Under the pieces are notes generated by a model. The model did no database searches. It was given only the letters and a program-made list of their open reading frames with translations, and had not been told where the DNA came from. This document shows, piece by piece, positions 27,014-37,500 of a DNA stretch of 64,000 bases. Position 1 is the first letter of the stretch; each line of letters begins with the position of its first letter. Location: the NCBI RefSeq assembly GCF_009725985.1, contig NZ_RCNR01000021.1, forward strand, positions 16,086-80,085. The letters run 5' to 3'. Source of the stretch: Zobellia amurskyensis. GTDB taxonomy: Bacteria; Bacteroidota; Bacteroidia; Flavobacteriales; Flavobacteriaceae. Position numbers and translations under genes: made by a program.

Positions 27014-30000
27014 TCAGCCTGTTTTCCTGCTTGTCTCAAATTTTTTCATACATGCATCTATACTAGCCGCTGTTTTCTTGGCAGTTAAAGCATCTTCAAA
27101 GAGTTTGTCATGATGACCTTCCACGGAAACAGCAATAACCTGTTGATTCGTCATTTTCTCCCATGAAGCCACTACTTTTTCATTAAAATTTTCCTCTTTT
27201 TTATCGGTCAAAAGTAATTGAATAGCATTGCTTATCGGCCTCCATTTGTAATCCCTGTACAACTTAATATGATTATCGTGCAATTTGCGAACAAGCCGTT
27301 GACTACCACTACTTGTAAGCGTCTTATATTTTTCCCTGAAGGGGTAAACTAATTTTGCTTTAATAAACCGACGAATGGTTTGTACCGGGCTTTTTTTGAA
27401 CCTCTCAACAAATGCGGTTGTACGCACTTTAGTTCGAGACGAAGCAAACAGACTGAGATAATCCGCCATAGTATCCGCAATGATAAGGTTGGCAGAATCG
27501 CTCATTTCGTTCAGCAATCTTGTAACCTCCATACCAATAGCCGTATTATAACAATAAGCCATAAAATGATACGGCCCATGCGGTTGTACTTTTTTTATTT
27601 CTTTTATAAAATCAATAGCCATTTGATGAACACTTTTGTGCAAAATGAGCTCATCTTTATGACCCGATGCCTGAAGTGCATAAACTGGACGGTCAGAATT
27701 TAAATGATTTGCAAACTGATTATAGTAAAAAAAGTGTGTTCCCCCCGAGTGCAGGCAAAATAAAGGAGGTTTTGTTCCTCCCGAACGAATAGCCACTAAA
27801 TGCTTAAAATCTGATGTATCAAAAGCTTTCGCTTTCTTTTGATATTCGGTTTCCAAATATCTGGTAAGCTGGGCAATGGTCTGATGCTCGAAAAGTTGAT
27901 TGGGAGATACCTCCAATTTTTCTGCTTTCGCCTTTGAAATTACTTGTATACTCAATATAGAATCTCCTCCTATATCAAAAAAATTCTCATGTAACCCTAT
28001 TGAAGGTAGATGTAAGACTTCCTTCCAAATAGTGGCTATTTTTGTTTCAAGCTCTGTAGATGGATGTTCTATTTCCTTGATGGCGCTATGATTTACAGAG
28101 GGCTGGATACGAGACAGACTTACTTTATCTACCTTACCATTGGGCAATAAAGGAAACTCAGCCGCTTCAATAATTCTAGACGGCACCATATATTCTGGCA
28201 ATTTCGCTTTTAAGGCGCGTTTAAGCCCATTTTCCTCCACTACACCGTTGGTAGTAATGTAAGCCACCAAACGCTTGTTATCTTCTACCATAGCCACTGC
28301 AGCCGTCACTTTATCGTATTCGGATATGATTTTTTCCACCTCATCCAACTCAATCCTAAAACCGCGTACTTTAACTTGATGGTCTACCCTTCCCAAAAAT
28401 TCAATAGTTCCGTTATTCCGGTATCTGCCTAAATCACCCGTTCTGTAAATTGTAGCAGAGCCTACTTCCAACGGATTCTTTACAAACACCTTTTCGGTAA
28501 GGTCTGCTCTATTAAGATACCCCTTAGAAACTCCTGGGCCTCCTATATAAATTTCCCCAACTGCACCGTAGGGAACCATACGCTTAGCTTCGTTTAGAAG
28601 ATACACCTCTGCATTAGCAACCGGTCTACCAATGGGCACATCTTCTAAGCTGTTACTCTTTTCTACCTTGTGTGCAAGACACCAAACTGTAGCTTCCGTA
28701 GGTCCATATTCATTGTACAAATGTACCGAAGGCAGTTTCTTATAATGGATTTCACCCAAAGAACGTGTACAGGCCTCACCTGCGACAATAACCGTATCCA
28801 AGCTCTCTAATTTTTCCAGATTCCCGTGTTCAAGCAAAACTTGATACAAAGAAGGTAGCATAAGCGTATGACTCACCTTATGTTTTTCAACTAGGTCCTC
28901 TATTCTCGTGAGGTCCTGTTCTATTCTATTTTCTGTTAGGATAAGATTGCCTCCTGTGCAGAGCGTCCAAAAAATTCCAGCTTTGGAACTATCGAACGAA
29001 ATAGAGGACATCAACAAAAAAGCACTAGGATTTTCCGGGTAGAAATCCAATCTCCCTGCTGTTGAATTGATAATGTTCTTATGGGTTATGGGTACACCTT
29101 TGGGTTTCCCCGTGCTTCCCGAGGTGTAAATAATATAGGCTAAATCATCTTCCTTTACTTCTGGTAAAACAACATCCAACTCTACATCAACATCAATTGT
29201 ATCAACTAAAATGACATTCTTGTTGGTGCCATCAAAAACATTGGCCAGACTACTATGCGTCACTACGATATTACAATCGGCATCTGCCAAAATAAAATTT
29301 AACCTTTCCATGGGATAATTGGGGTCCATGGGCAGATACGCACACCCAGCTTTAAGAACAGCCAATAAAGAAACAATCATTTCAACCGACCTATCCATAC
29401 AAAGCATTAATATCTCATTTCGCTTATTTGTTTTCTGAAGAATGGTTTGGGCAATAATACCAGCTCGTCTATCCAGCTCACCATACGATAAACACACATC
29501 ATTAAATGTCAAAGCGTTATGATTTTTAATTTGATGTGACACATTAGATATAATATCGTGGATTGCCTGAAAAGTTTTGAAATGATTTCTGCCCTCTACA
29601 ACTTGGGGAAACAATACTTTTTTCTCCTCCGGAGTTACCATTGGTAGCTGACCAATAGGCTCATTTGGGTTTGCGATTACCCCCTTCAATAACATTTTAT
29701 AATGCGATAAAAAGCGAGAAATCGTAGCAGATTCAAATAAGTCCGTATCATATTCGAAAGCCAAAGAGAGAGCTCCTTTTGACTCGGAGATAGACAGCGT
29801 TAAATCAAATTTGGACACCTCGGTATCAAATTCAGTTTCATCTATCAATTTCAAATCAGGCCCAAAAGAAGGTGTAACCGTAGCCGAGTGGTACAAAAAC
29901 ATAACTTGAAAAAAAGGACTTACTGACAGAGATCGCTCAACTTTCAATTCTTTTACTAAAATATCAAAAGGCACCTCTTTGTTTGAAAAAGCCGAAAGCG

Positions 30001-31039
30001 TATTTGTTTTTACAGCTTCAACCAATTCAGAAAAACGACTTGAGCCTTCTATAGCACTCCTTAAAACCACTGTATTAATAAAGAACCCAAGCACTTTCTC
30101 CAGTGATTTTGAACTTCTATTCGCTATAGGCGTACCCACTAAAATATCAGACTGATCCGAGTACCTATACAAAAGAATGTAATACACGGTAAGCAGGAAA
30201 ACAAAGGGTGTTGCGCCAAGTTGTTTTGATGTATTCAATATATCCAAAGACAACTCTTTATCCAGCGGCAAGGCTTGTTGCCTCCCCTTGAAAGAAGGTC
30301 TTGCCGGCCTCGTTCGGTCCGTTTGCAGATTTAAAATAGGTAAATCTCCCGATAACGACTTTTTCCAATAATCCAATTGTTTTTCATCAATTGGTATGTT
30401 TCGTTCCCAATACGCATAATCCGAAAACTGAAGAGTGCCCTGTGGAATATCCAACGATTGTCCGGATAGTAATTTCAGGTACGTGTCCGCTAATTGCTGT
30501 TTTAGGACATCTATAGACCATTCATCAATAATGATATGATGCATAGTAAAGAACAGAAGCGTTCTATTGGCCGTGAGTTGAATCAACGACACCCTAACCA
30601 GGTCTGGAACGGACAAATCAAATACCTGTGAAGACTGTTGCCGCATGACCGCCTCTGCCTCGTTTCTGGCTTCCGATTCCGTTAAATGACTAAAATCGTA
30701 TTCACTAAGTTTTGGGACACCCTCATAAATTCTGGTTATTGGACTGTCGTCAACAGTTGGGTAATACGACCTTAAAACCTCGTTAAGCAAGAATATATGG
30801 TTAAGGCTATCTTTTAAAAATTCAACTTTTAAATCCCCTTGAAAAGTAAGCGCTTCCGAATAATTATAAAACGGATTATCCCTATATAACTGTTGAAGAA
30901 ACCAGATGCGCTGTTGCCCTGAGGATAAGGGTATCGTGGTGGCGATAGGAGCTTTGGGAATCTGCAGCAAAGCAGCCCCCTTTTCCTCACGATTCTTCCA
31001 TCGGTTTAATAGCGAATTATTTTTATTGCTTCTTTCCAA
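27014..31039 (-). CDS. NRPS termination module: condensation, adenylation, carrier, thioesterase
   Basis: A 1341-residue NRPS. The C domain (about 30-480) has His167-His-I-I-I-Asp172-Glu. The A domain (about 490-965) has YTSGSTGKPKG near 637, NEYGPTEATVW, YRTGDLGR and PNGKVDK. The carrier site is Ser1027 in DIGGDSILS, and a type I thioesterase fills about 1060-1341. Pocket residues read by alignment to GrsA are D-S-A-L-I-A-E-V-W-K; I do not recognise a confident substrate. The thioesterase nucleophile position is Cys1163 (AYCYNTAIG) rather than Ser, with Asp1189 and His1309/His1310 as the rest of the triad. The start is TTG, since a stop codon lies two codons upstream and no suitable ATG exists. 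The gene is 20 bases after hupE and 10 before the Sfp gene, one operon. With its TE, it should add the last residue and release the chain. Confidence 0.93.
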   Translation of the reverse strand: MERSNKNNSLLNRWKNREEKGAALLQIPKAPIATTIPLSSGQQRIWFLQQLYRDNPFYNYSEALTFQGDLKVEFLKDSLNHIFLLNEVLRSYYPTVDDSPITRIYEGVPKLSEYDFSHLTESEARNEAEAVMRQQSSQVFDLSVPDLVRVSLIQLTANRTLLFFTMHHIIIDEWSIDVLKQQLADTYLKLLSGQSLDIPQGTLQFSDYAYWERNIPIDEKQLDYWKKSLSGDLPILNLQTDRTRPARPSFKGRQQALPLDKELSLDILNTSKQLGATPFVFLLTVYYILLYRYSDQSDILVGTPIANRSSKSLEKVLGFFINTVVLRSAIEGSSRFSELVEAVKTNTLSAFSNKEVPFDILVKELKVERSLSVSPFFQVMFLYHSATVTPSFGPDLKLIDETEFDTEVSKFDLTLSISESKGALSLAFEYDTDLFESATISRFLSHYKMLLKGVIANPNEPIGQLPMVTPEEKKVLFPQVVEGRNHFKTFQAIHDIISNVSHQIKNHNALTFNDVCLSYGELDRRAGIIAQTILQKTNKRNEILMLCMDRSVEMIVSLLAVLKAGCAYLPMDPNYPMERLNFILADADCNIVVTHSSLANVFDGTNKNVILVDTIDVDVELDVVLPEVKEDDLAYIIYTSGSTGKPKGVPITHKNIINSTAGRLDFYPENPSAFLLMSSISFDSSKAGIFWTLCTGGNLILTENRIEQDLTRIEDLVEKHKVSHTLMLPSLYQVLLEHGNLEKLESLDTVIVAGEACTRSLGEIHYKKLPSVHLYNEYGPTEATVWCLAHKVEKSNSLEDVPIGRPVANAEVYLLNEAKRMVPYGAVGEIYIGGPGVSKGYLNRADLTEKVFVKNPLEVGSATIYRTGDLGRYRNNGTIEFLGRVDHQVKVRGFRIELDEVEKIISEYDKVTAAVAMVEDNKRLVAYITTNGVVEENGLKRALKAKLPEYMVPSRIIEAAEFPLLPNGKVDKVSLSRIQPSVNHSAIKEIEHPSTELETKIATIWKEVLHLPSIGLHENFFDIGGDSILSIQVISKAKAEKLEVSPNQLFEHQTIAQLTRYLETEYQKKAKAFDTSDFKHLVAIRSGGTKPPLFCLHSGGTHFFYYNQFANHLNSDRPVYALQASGHKDELILHKSVHQMAIDFIKEIKKVQPHGPYHFMAYCYNTAIGMEVTRLLNEMSDSANLIIADTMADYLSLFASSRTKVRTTAFVERFKKSPVQTIRRFIKAKLVYPFREKYKTLTSSGSQRLVRKLHDNHIKLYRDYKWRPISNAIQLLLTDKKEENFNEKVVASWEKMTNQQVIAVSVEGHHDKLFEDALTAKKTAASIDACMKKFETSRKTG

Positions 31040-31059
31040 GTGCTAAATTTTGGGTGTTA

Positions 31060-32319
31060 TTACTTCAAGCCAAAGAAATTCGCAATAGGATATAGTATGT
31101 TTCTATTAATTACTTCATCCAACGGCAAATCAATATCAAAGGCCCTTTCAGTGAGCCAATAAACAGATATAATTATCAAAAGAACAGAAAGCCAAAACAT
31201 GAGTTTTACATATAATCTATAATTTCTGATGAAATATAGAACTGGAAAAATTAATGCTATAATTGCAATTTGACCTAACTCTACCCCCACGTTGAACCCA
31301 ACCAATGACAACGAGAGATATTCGCCCTTAAAACCTAAATCCCCTAAGACACTAGCAAAACCAAACCCATGAAAAAGGCCGAACACAAAAGCAATAACCC
31401 AATCTTCTCCTTTAAATATTGGTCTAATATTATGATAGGCAGCAAGGCCAACGGAAAACGCGATAATAGATTCCACGACCCTAGATGGCAATGTTATAAT
31501 TTCTAGAGATGCCAAACTTAAGGTTATGGTATGGGCAATGGTAAAAAAAGTAACGATTTTAAGGATATACATAAAAGCAGGCCTAAAACTCTTTACTGGC
31601 TCCCAGCTCCAAAGAACAGGCTTATTGGTATGAATAGCTTCGCCTGTAACCCCTTCCTTTTTACGCCTTCTTACTACGGATGGTAAAATCAAAGCCAATA
31701 GGAATAAGATGTGATCCATTCCAATCCAGATGTGCCATACACCTTGTTGCACCATTGCTAAAAAACCCTTCCATAGTGAAGTTTCTTTTATGGAAAATGT
31801 ACCATTTCTTTCCCCTTCGGACAAATATAAAGCTACAATATGCTCATTATTAATTAGTCCCGCCTTCCAATTGTACTCCATTGCCACAAGACACATATGT
31901 GATGGGTCTTCATCAAAAAAAGCGTTATAATCCAGCGTTAGGCTATCTGGTAAATTTTCTGAATTTTCCAATCGGAAATGAAAGTTGATAAAATCTCCAT
32001 AAGACAAGTTCAGCTTTGTTATCTCCCCTGTAAAAATAATTTTATAGTCCGCTAGTTCCGAAGAAAATTTAGCATTTTCAAATAGGTACGCCTGTATTCT
32101 TTCTTGGTACGGCCTTACTTGTTCTATACCTGGGTGCAACCCTAAATCCAGACCAAAAACACTATTAAGTTCATGGGCATTGACCTCAAAACGACCTTCT
32201 ATTCCGGTCTTCTCATAAATCCTAAGGTATATTAAACTCTGTTTAGGTTGGTGGCCAAACGTTAGTATTGGCAATAGCAGAAATAGGCCAAAGATTAATG
32301 GCAATAGTAGTTTTTTCAT
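31060..32319 (-). CDS. HupE/UreJ-family membrane protein, probable metal permease
   Basis: A 419-residue protein with a signal sequence (ending near FGHQP) and an N-terminal periplasmic domain of about 180 residues. A C-terminal membrane block of seven or so helices carries the HupE/UreJ signatures WHIWIGMDHILFLLAL and FGLFHGFGFASVLGDLG. HupE/UreJ proteins are linked to nickel or cobalt uptake, with conserved His/Asp residues in the helices. It is the first gene of the hupE-NRPS-Sfp operon, 20 bases ahead of the NRPS, and diverges from the adenylation gene. In this setting it may move metal, or metal released from a peptide ligand, across the inner membrane. The metal specificity is not readable. 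Confidence 0.82.
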   Translation of the reverse strand: MKKLLLPLIFGLFLLLPILTFGHQPKQSLIYLRIYEKTGIEGRFEVNAHELNSVFGLDLGLHPGIEQVRPYQERIQAYLFENAKFSSELADYKIIFTGEITKLNLSYGDFINFHFRLENSENLPDSLTLDYNAFFDEDPSHMCLVAMEYNWKAGLINNEHIVALYLSEGERNGTFSIKETSLWKGFLAMVQQGVWHIWIGMDHILFLLALILPSVVRRRKKEGVTGEAIHTNKPVLWSWEPVKSFRPAFMYILKIVTFFTIAHTITLSLASLEIITLPSRVVESIIAFSVGLAAYHNIRPIFKGEDWVIAFVFGLFHGFGFASVLGDLGFKGEYLSLSLVGFNVGVELGQIAIIALIFPVLYFIRNYRLYVKLMFWLSVLLIIISVYWLTERAFDIDLPLDEVINRNILYPIANFFGLK

Positions 32320-32693
32320 AGCGTTCTCAAGATAGAAAATTATTTTTTAGTCTGGTTATTATTCTCGATTTCAAAAATCGTGGTTTGTTTTAAGTAAATA
32401 ATAAGGTATATAAAACCCTTCTTTTTATGAACCCTCCAAAGTCCTTTAAAGCAAATTCCCCCCTATTTATTTTAATGCTAAATAAACCCGAAAACATTCG
32501 CCAATATCAATTTAATTTAAAAAACACTCGTCCAAAGTCATAATTTTTCGATGATCGACGTGTAAATCGGTTATTGGATTATTTTTTGTTTCGATAAGCT
32601 CCAAATCATCATTTAACTTAGCCTTGCTATGAATCAGAAGATTTCAATACTGTTTGAAGTCCTCATGGTTTGTGGTATGATATCAACTAAACC
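32320..32693. other. Divergent promoter region of the NRPS/metal locus
   Basis: This 374-base, very AT-rich gap separates the hupE-NRPS-Sfp operon from the A-carrier-NRPS operon. No supported ORF or RNA gene is present. The only clear element is the CGATTT-N3-AAATCG palindrome at 32366-32380. A shared metal-responsive or peptide-responsive control region is plausible. Confidence 0.55.
32366..32380. promoter_or_regulatory. Palindrome CGATTT-N3-AAATCG upstream of hupE operon
   Basis: Six-base perfect arms around CAA, centred about 54 bases upstream of the hupE ATG. The size and placement suit an operator. The binding protein is unknown and a short hairpin is an alternative. Confidence 0.35.
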
Positions 32694-34277
32694 GTGAATT
32701 TGAAATCAACTTATATACTACCACAGCTTTTGGAAAGCGTGGCAAATGCATCACCGCAAAGTGAAGCATTTCGCTACTTGGAAGAAACTATTTCTTATAG
32801 TGACCTTCACAGGAAAACAGAGCAATTAGCGTCTTACCTTATCTCTTTAGGTATTAATAAAGGTGACCGTATTGGTATTTATATGAACAGGTGTTTGGAA
32901 ACCTGTATTGCAGTATACGGCATCCTTAAAGCCGGGGCAGCTTATGTTCCCCTAGACCCCTTTACTCCTATTAACCGGACACATGCCATCATAAACGACT
33001 GTGGAATTACCTGTTTGGTAACAACTCCTACTAAAAGAAGAAAAATAGATAACCTGTTGAACGAACAAAATTCCATAAAAACGATTATTGGTGATACAAT
33101 TAGAAACACAACCGAATCTATCTCATGGGAGACTATTTTCTCGGTTTCAACGGACAACTTTGAAGCTCCCAATATTTTAGAGCAAGATTTAGCATTCATA
33201 CTTTACACTTCTGGTTCCACAGGAGTTCCAAAAGGCATTATGCATACACACTACAGTGCCTTGAGTTTAGCTAAAATTGCCGCTGATACTTACGGTTTTA
33301 CCTCCGATGATATTTTCGGGAATCCTGCTCCGCTTCATTTTGACCCTTCTACCTTCGGGTATTTTGTGGCTCCATTAGTAGGCGCCACAACAGTTATTAT
33401 TCCTGACGCGCATCTAAAAATGCCCGCAAGCCTAAGTGCTCTTATCGCAAAAGAAAAAATTACGGTTTGGTATTCTGTACCCCTCATGTTGATTCAACTC
33501 TTAAATAGTGGTACTTTAAGTAAAAACGACTTCAGTTCTTTAAGATGGGTACTTTTTGCCGGTGAGGTTTTTATCACTAAACACCTTAGAGCGCTCATGA
33601 ACCAATGGCCTCACGCCAAATTCAGTAATCTATACGGTCCGGCCGAACTCATTCTATGCACCTATTACCATCTACCAGAGCCTCCTAAAACCGATGACCC
33701 TATTCCCATTGGTAATGTTTGGAGTAATACCGAATTTAAAATACTTGATGAGAACAATAACGACGTAAACCCTAATGAACCTGGCCAGTTAGCAGTACGC
33801 TCTGCAACTATGATGCAAGGATACTGGAACAACAAATTGCTTACGGAACGGTCTTTTCATAAAGTAACCATAGCGGAAGGATACGACCATACCTATTATA
33901 AGACCGGTGATTTGGTAAAACTTAACCCTAAAGGAGAATTACTGTTTTTAGGCAGAAACGATAGACAGATTAAACTTAGAGGATATCGCGTTGAGCTAGA
34001 CGAAATAGAACTCACATTATTAAGATATAAGGATGTTGAAGAAGTAGCTGTGTTGGTGTTAGGAAAAGAAGAAGAGGTGCAAGAACTGGCCGCTGTAGTA
34101 AGACCTGCTAAAGATGCGTGTATAAACCTTACCTATCTCATGGAATTCTGCAAAGTAGAACTCCCCTCCTATGCTGTTCCAAAAACCATAGAATTTATGG
34201 ATGATTTTCCAAGAACCAGTTCCGGAAAAATAAGCCGAAAAGAAATAGGTAAATTATTGGAAGAAAACCAAATATGA
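32694..34277 (+). CDS. Stand-alone amino acid adenylation enzyme (prolyl-AMP-ligase-like)
   Basis: A 527-residue free adenylation protein that should activate an amino acid as acyl-AMP and load it on the neighbouring free carrier protein. Core motifs: LAFILYTSGSTGVPKG, LYGPAEL, YYKTGDLVK, LRGYRVELDEIE and TSSGKISRK. Pocket residues read by alignment to GrsA are D-P-F-Y-L-A-L-L-C-K. This agrees at seven of ten positions with the free prolyl ligases of pyrrole pathways (PltF type, DLLYLALVCK), so proline or a close analogue is my prediction. The start is GTG: no in-frame ATG exists upstream and the first internal Met is inside the domain. Its stop overlaps the carrier gene by four bases. No flavin prolyl dehydrogenase is nearby. 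Confidence 0.88.
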   Translation: MNLKSTYILPQLLESVANASPQSEAFRYLEETISYSDLHRKTEQLASYLISLGINKGDRIGIYMNRCLETCIAVYGILKAGAAYVPLDPFTPINRTHAIINDCGITCLVTTPTKRRKIDNLLNEQNSIKTIIGDTIRNTTESISWETIFSVSTDNFEAPNILEQDLAFILYTSGSTGVPKGIMHTHYSALSLAKIAADTYGFTSDDIFGNPAPLHFDPSTFGYFVAPLVGATTVIIPDAHLKMPASLSALIAKEKITVWYSVPLMLIQLLNSGTLSKNDFSSLRWVLFAGEVFITKHLRALMNQWPHAKFSNLYGPAELILCTYYHLPEPPKTDDPIPIGNVWSNTEFKILDENNNDVNPNEPGQLAVRSATMMQGYWNNKLLTERSFHKVTIAEGYDHTYYKTGDLVKLNPKGELLFLGRNDRQIKLRGYRVELDEIELTLLRYKDVEEVAVLVLGKEEEVQELAAVVRPAKDACINLTYLMEFCKVELPSYAVPKTIEFMDDFPRTSSGKISRKEIGKLLEENQI

Positions 34278-34528
34278 AAGAGAAGATAGTATCATATATT
34301 AAGAACAAACTGGTTACCGAATCTATTGAAACAATAAACATTCATGAAGACCTCCTAGGCTCAGGGCTTGTTGACTCTATCGGCATGGTACAATTGGTTC
34401 TATTTATTGAAACCGAAGCAGGGATAAAAGTCTCTCCAGAAGAAATGACCATTGAGAATTTTATGACCATAAATCATATGTTAAGATTTATAGCTAGCAA
34501 ACAAAATACGGATACGAAGCAAATTTAA
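34274..34528 (+). CDS. Stand-alone peptidyl carrier protein
   Basis: An 84-residue carrier protein with the phosphopantetheine site Ser35 in LVDSIGMVQL, the usual acidic helix-2 context, and a typical length. It starts four bases before the end of the adenylation gene and ends five bases before the NRPS gene, so the three are translationally linked. It should hold the aminoacyl starter made by the free adenylation enzyme and present it to the condensation domain of the following NRPS. It is not a fatty-acid ACP by context, since no fatty acid genes are near. Confidence 0.9.
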   Translation: MKEKIVSYIKNKLVTESIETINIHEDLLGSGLVDSIGMVQLVLFIETEAGIKVSPEEMTIENFMTINHMLRFIASKQNTDTKQI

Positions 34529-34533
34529 GTACA

Positions 34534-37500
34534 ATGAACGATCAAAAAGATGCACTCCTACCACTTACAAAAAGTCAGTCTGCACTTTGGGCCGGTCAGC
34601 GAATGCATCCAAATGTTCCACTTCATAATGTGGTATATACTTTTGAAATAAATGGCGAAATAGATAAAATTCTATTCGAAAAGGCATTTCAAAAACTTAT
34701 CAATGCGACAGATATACTTCGGATGGTCTTTTCCGAAGAAAAAGGAATTCCAGTACAGAAAGTTCTTGACAAAGTTGATTTTTCCTTGGAATTTGTGGAC
34801 TTCATGAACAGCAATGATAACGTAGCTGTTGAAAAATGGCTTCACCAAAGTACATTGCGGCTCATGGACCTTTCCAATAGTGTATTCCATACCGCTCTAT
34901 TAAAAACAGGTCCTAATAACTATATTTGGTTTTTAAAGCTTCACCATTTGGTAACGGATGCCGTATCCAATTCGATTCTTTATAATCGGATGAATTCCTT
35001 TTACAAAAACGAATTGGAAAAGGTAACGGTCCCATTAGAAAATTTCCCGTCATTTTCAGATTATATAAAATATGAAAATGACCAGAGCACAACACCTTCT
35101 GGTTCCAATAGCGAAAATTATTGGATAGATAAAACAAAAGATATATTAGAGCAACCTCAATTTTATGGGGAAAAGCTTAAGAAGAGTACAGAGGCCAGGC
35201 GCACTTCTATTGAGCTTGGTGGCGAACGCTCTCAGAAGTTACGGAATTTAGCAAAACAACCTGAGTTTAGGGGATGGACGGAAGACCTGACGCTTTTCAA
35301 CATATTTCTCACATTATACTCCACTTATATTCACAGGGTAAGCGGCCAGAATAAAATTGTGATCGGTGCTCCGGCACACAATCGCCCTACTAGGGATTTT
35401 CAAAAAACCGCTGGCCTTTTTATCGAAGTTCTTCCTTTAGTAATCGAAATTGAAGACAGTGATACGTTCATCAGTCTATTTAACCGGGTTAAGGTAGAGA
35501 CCAATTCATATTTACGAAATGCAAGCCCAGGAAGTGCAACGCCCCAGACCAATAGTAGTTTTAATACCATTTTAAACTACATACACGCAGATTTCCCTGA
35601 TTTTAATAGCTTCCCCACAAAAACGGAATGGCTGCATTCCGACCATATGGACAGTAATCATGCGCTCCGCACCCACGTCTATGACATGAACAAGAGCGGT
35701 ACGTTCAAAATGGCTTTTGACACAAATTGCCTCACTTTTTCAAAAGCTACCGCGGAAGAAATGCCCAATCATTTTCTGAACATCCTAGACGGTTTTTTAG
35801 AGAATTTTGAGCAATCCATATTTAAGCCCGCACTACTACCGGCTGCATCTTTAAAATCTAACAGTGAAGATATATCATCTACACAATTTCAGTCTATTTT
35901 AAGTAGCTTTCAACATAATCAGGAACAGCATCCAAATTCCGTTTCGCTACAAGCGGGGAATGAAATTCTCACCTATAGCTCATTAAACAAAAAGGCCAAT
36001 CAACTGGCTCATTATTTAACAAGTAAAGGTGTTAATGAGCAAACTAGAGTGGCTCTTCATTTTTATAGAAGTACTGATTACATTATTAGCGTACTTGCCG
36101 TTCTAAAAACTGGTGCTGCATTCATTCCCATAGCTTCGGACCAACCTTCGGAACGAATTAAATACATCATTTCAAATTCGCAGAGTGCTTTTTTACTTAG
36201 TCAAAGTGAACTTATTTCAAAAATCGATATACCAGGTATTGGTATTCTAGATATACAAAAGGAACGTTCAATTATTAAAGAACAACCTGACACCGATATT
36301 GAAATACAAAACGATCCCAAAAGTTTAGCATATATACTTTATACTTCTGGGAGCACAGGTAAACCGAAGGGAGTCTTGATTTCACATGAAGCGTTGTCCA
36401 ATTATATTTTCTGGGCAAAGGAAGCTTATAACGTCAATCAAAAATCGGTTTTTCCGTTTTTTACCTCAATAGGGTTTGATTTGACCATTACCTCCACCCT
36501 CTTACCTTTGGTTAGTGGAGGAAGAATCAATATCTATAAAGAACCCACTACCGAGCCGGACGTAAGTCTGTTGAAAGTTATAGATGATAATCTGGTAAAT
36601 TGTATCAAGCTTACCCCTTCCCATCTGTCCCTTTTAAAAGACAAAAAACTAGAAACCTCCTATATACATACCATGATTGTTGGTGGTGAGGAATTGAAAT
36701 TGAACTTAGCCAAAACAGTACAGGCTGCATTTCCTTCGGAATTAAAAATTTATAACGAATATGGCCCTACGGAAGCTACCGTAGGCTGTATTGTTTCAAG
36801 ATACAACCAAGATAAACACACGAAGAGCTCAGTGCCAATAGGTCTTCCTATTTCAAACATGAACGCCTATATTTTGGATACCTATAAAAATCAGGTCCCC
36901 AATGGTGTTGTTGGTGAGCTCTATTTAAGCGGTGCTGGATTATCTAACGGATATGCCAATGCCCCTAGCATGACGGCCGAAAAGTTTGAGGAAAACCCTT
37001 TTTCACCTGAAACTAAAATGTACAAGACTGGAGATTTGGGCAGGGTGAATAAAAATGGGGAGTTTGAATATATTGGTCGCCTGGATGAACAAGTAAAACT
37101 TAGAGGATACCGTATAGAACTTGCAGATATAGAAAGTAACCTCCTTGATGTTCCTGAAATAACTAACTGTGCCGTAGTATTAGTTGAGAACAAGGAAATT
37201 ACTCCGGAAGATGAAGTGGTGAACTGTACAACATGTGGACTACCTTCTAACTACCCAAATGCAGATTTTAATGAGGATGGGGTTTGTCATTTATGTACCG
37301 CGTTCGAAACCTATAAAGACAAGACCGAACGCTATTTTAAAAATGATGAGCAGTTGGTTTCGCTCTTAACATCAAAAAGAGGTCAAAACCGCAGTTATGA
37401 TTGCATTTCACTTTTAAGTGGCGGAAAAGACAGCACCTATGTTCTTGCTCGGCTAGTTAATATGGGGCTCAAGGTTCTAGCTTTCACCATGGATAACGGC

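Noticed and set aside
34274..34528. Acyl carrier protein of fatty acid synthesis.
   Set aside because: It overlaps an adenylation gene and precedes an NRPS, with no fab genes around, so a peptidyl carrier is the better call.
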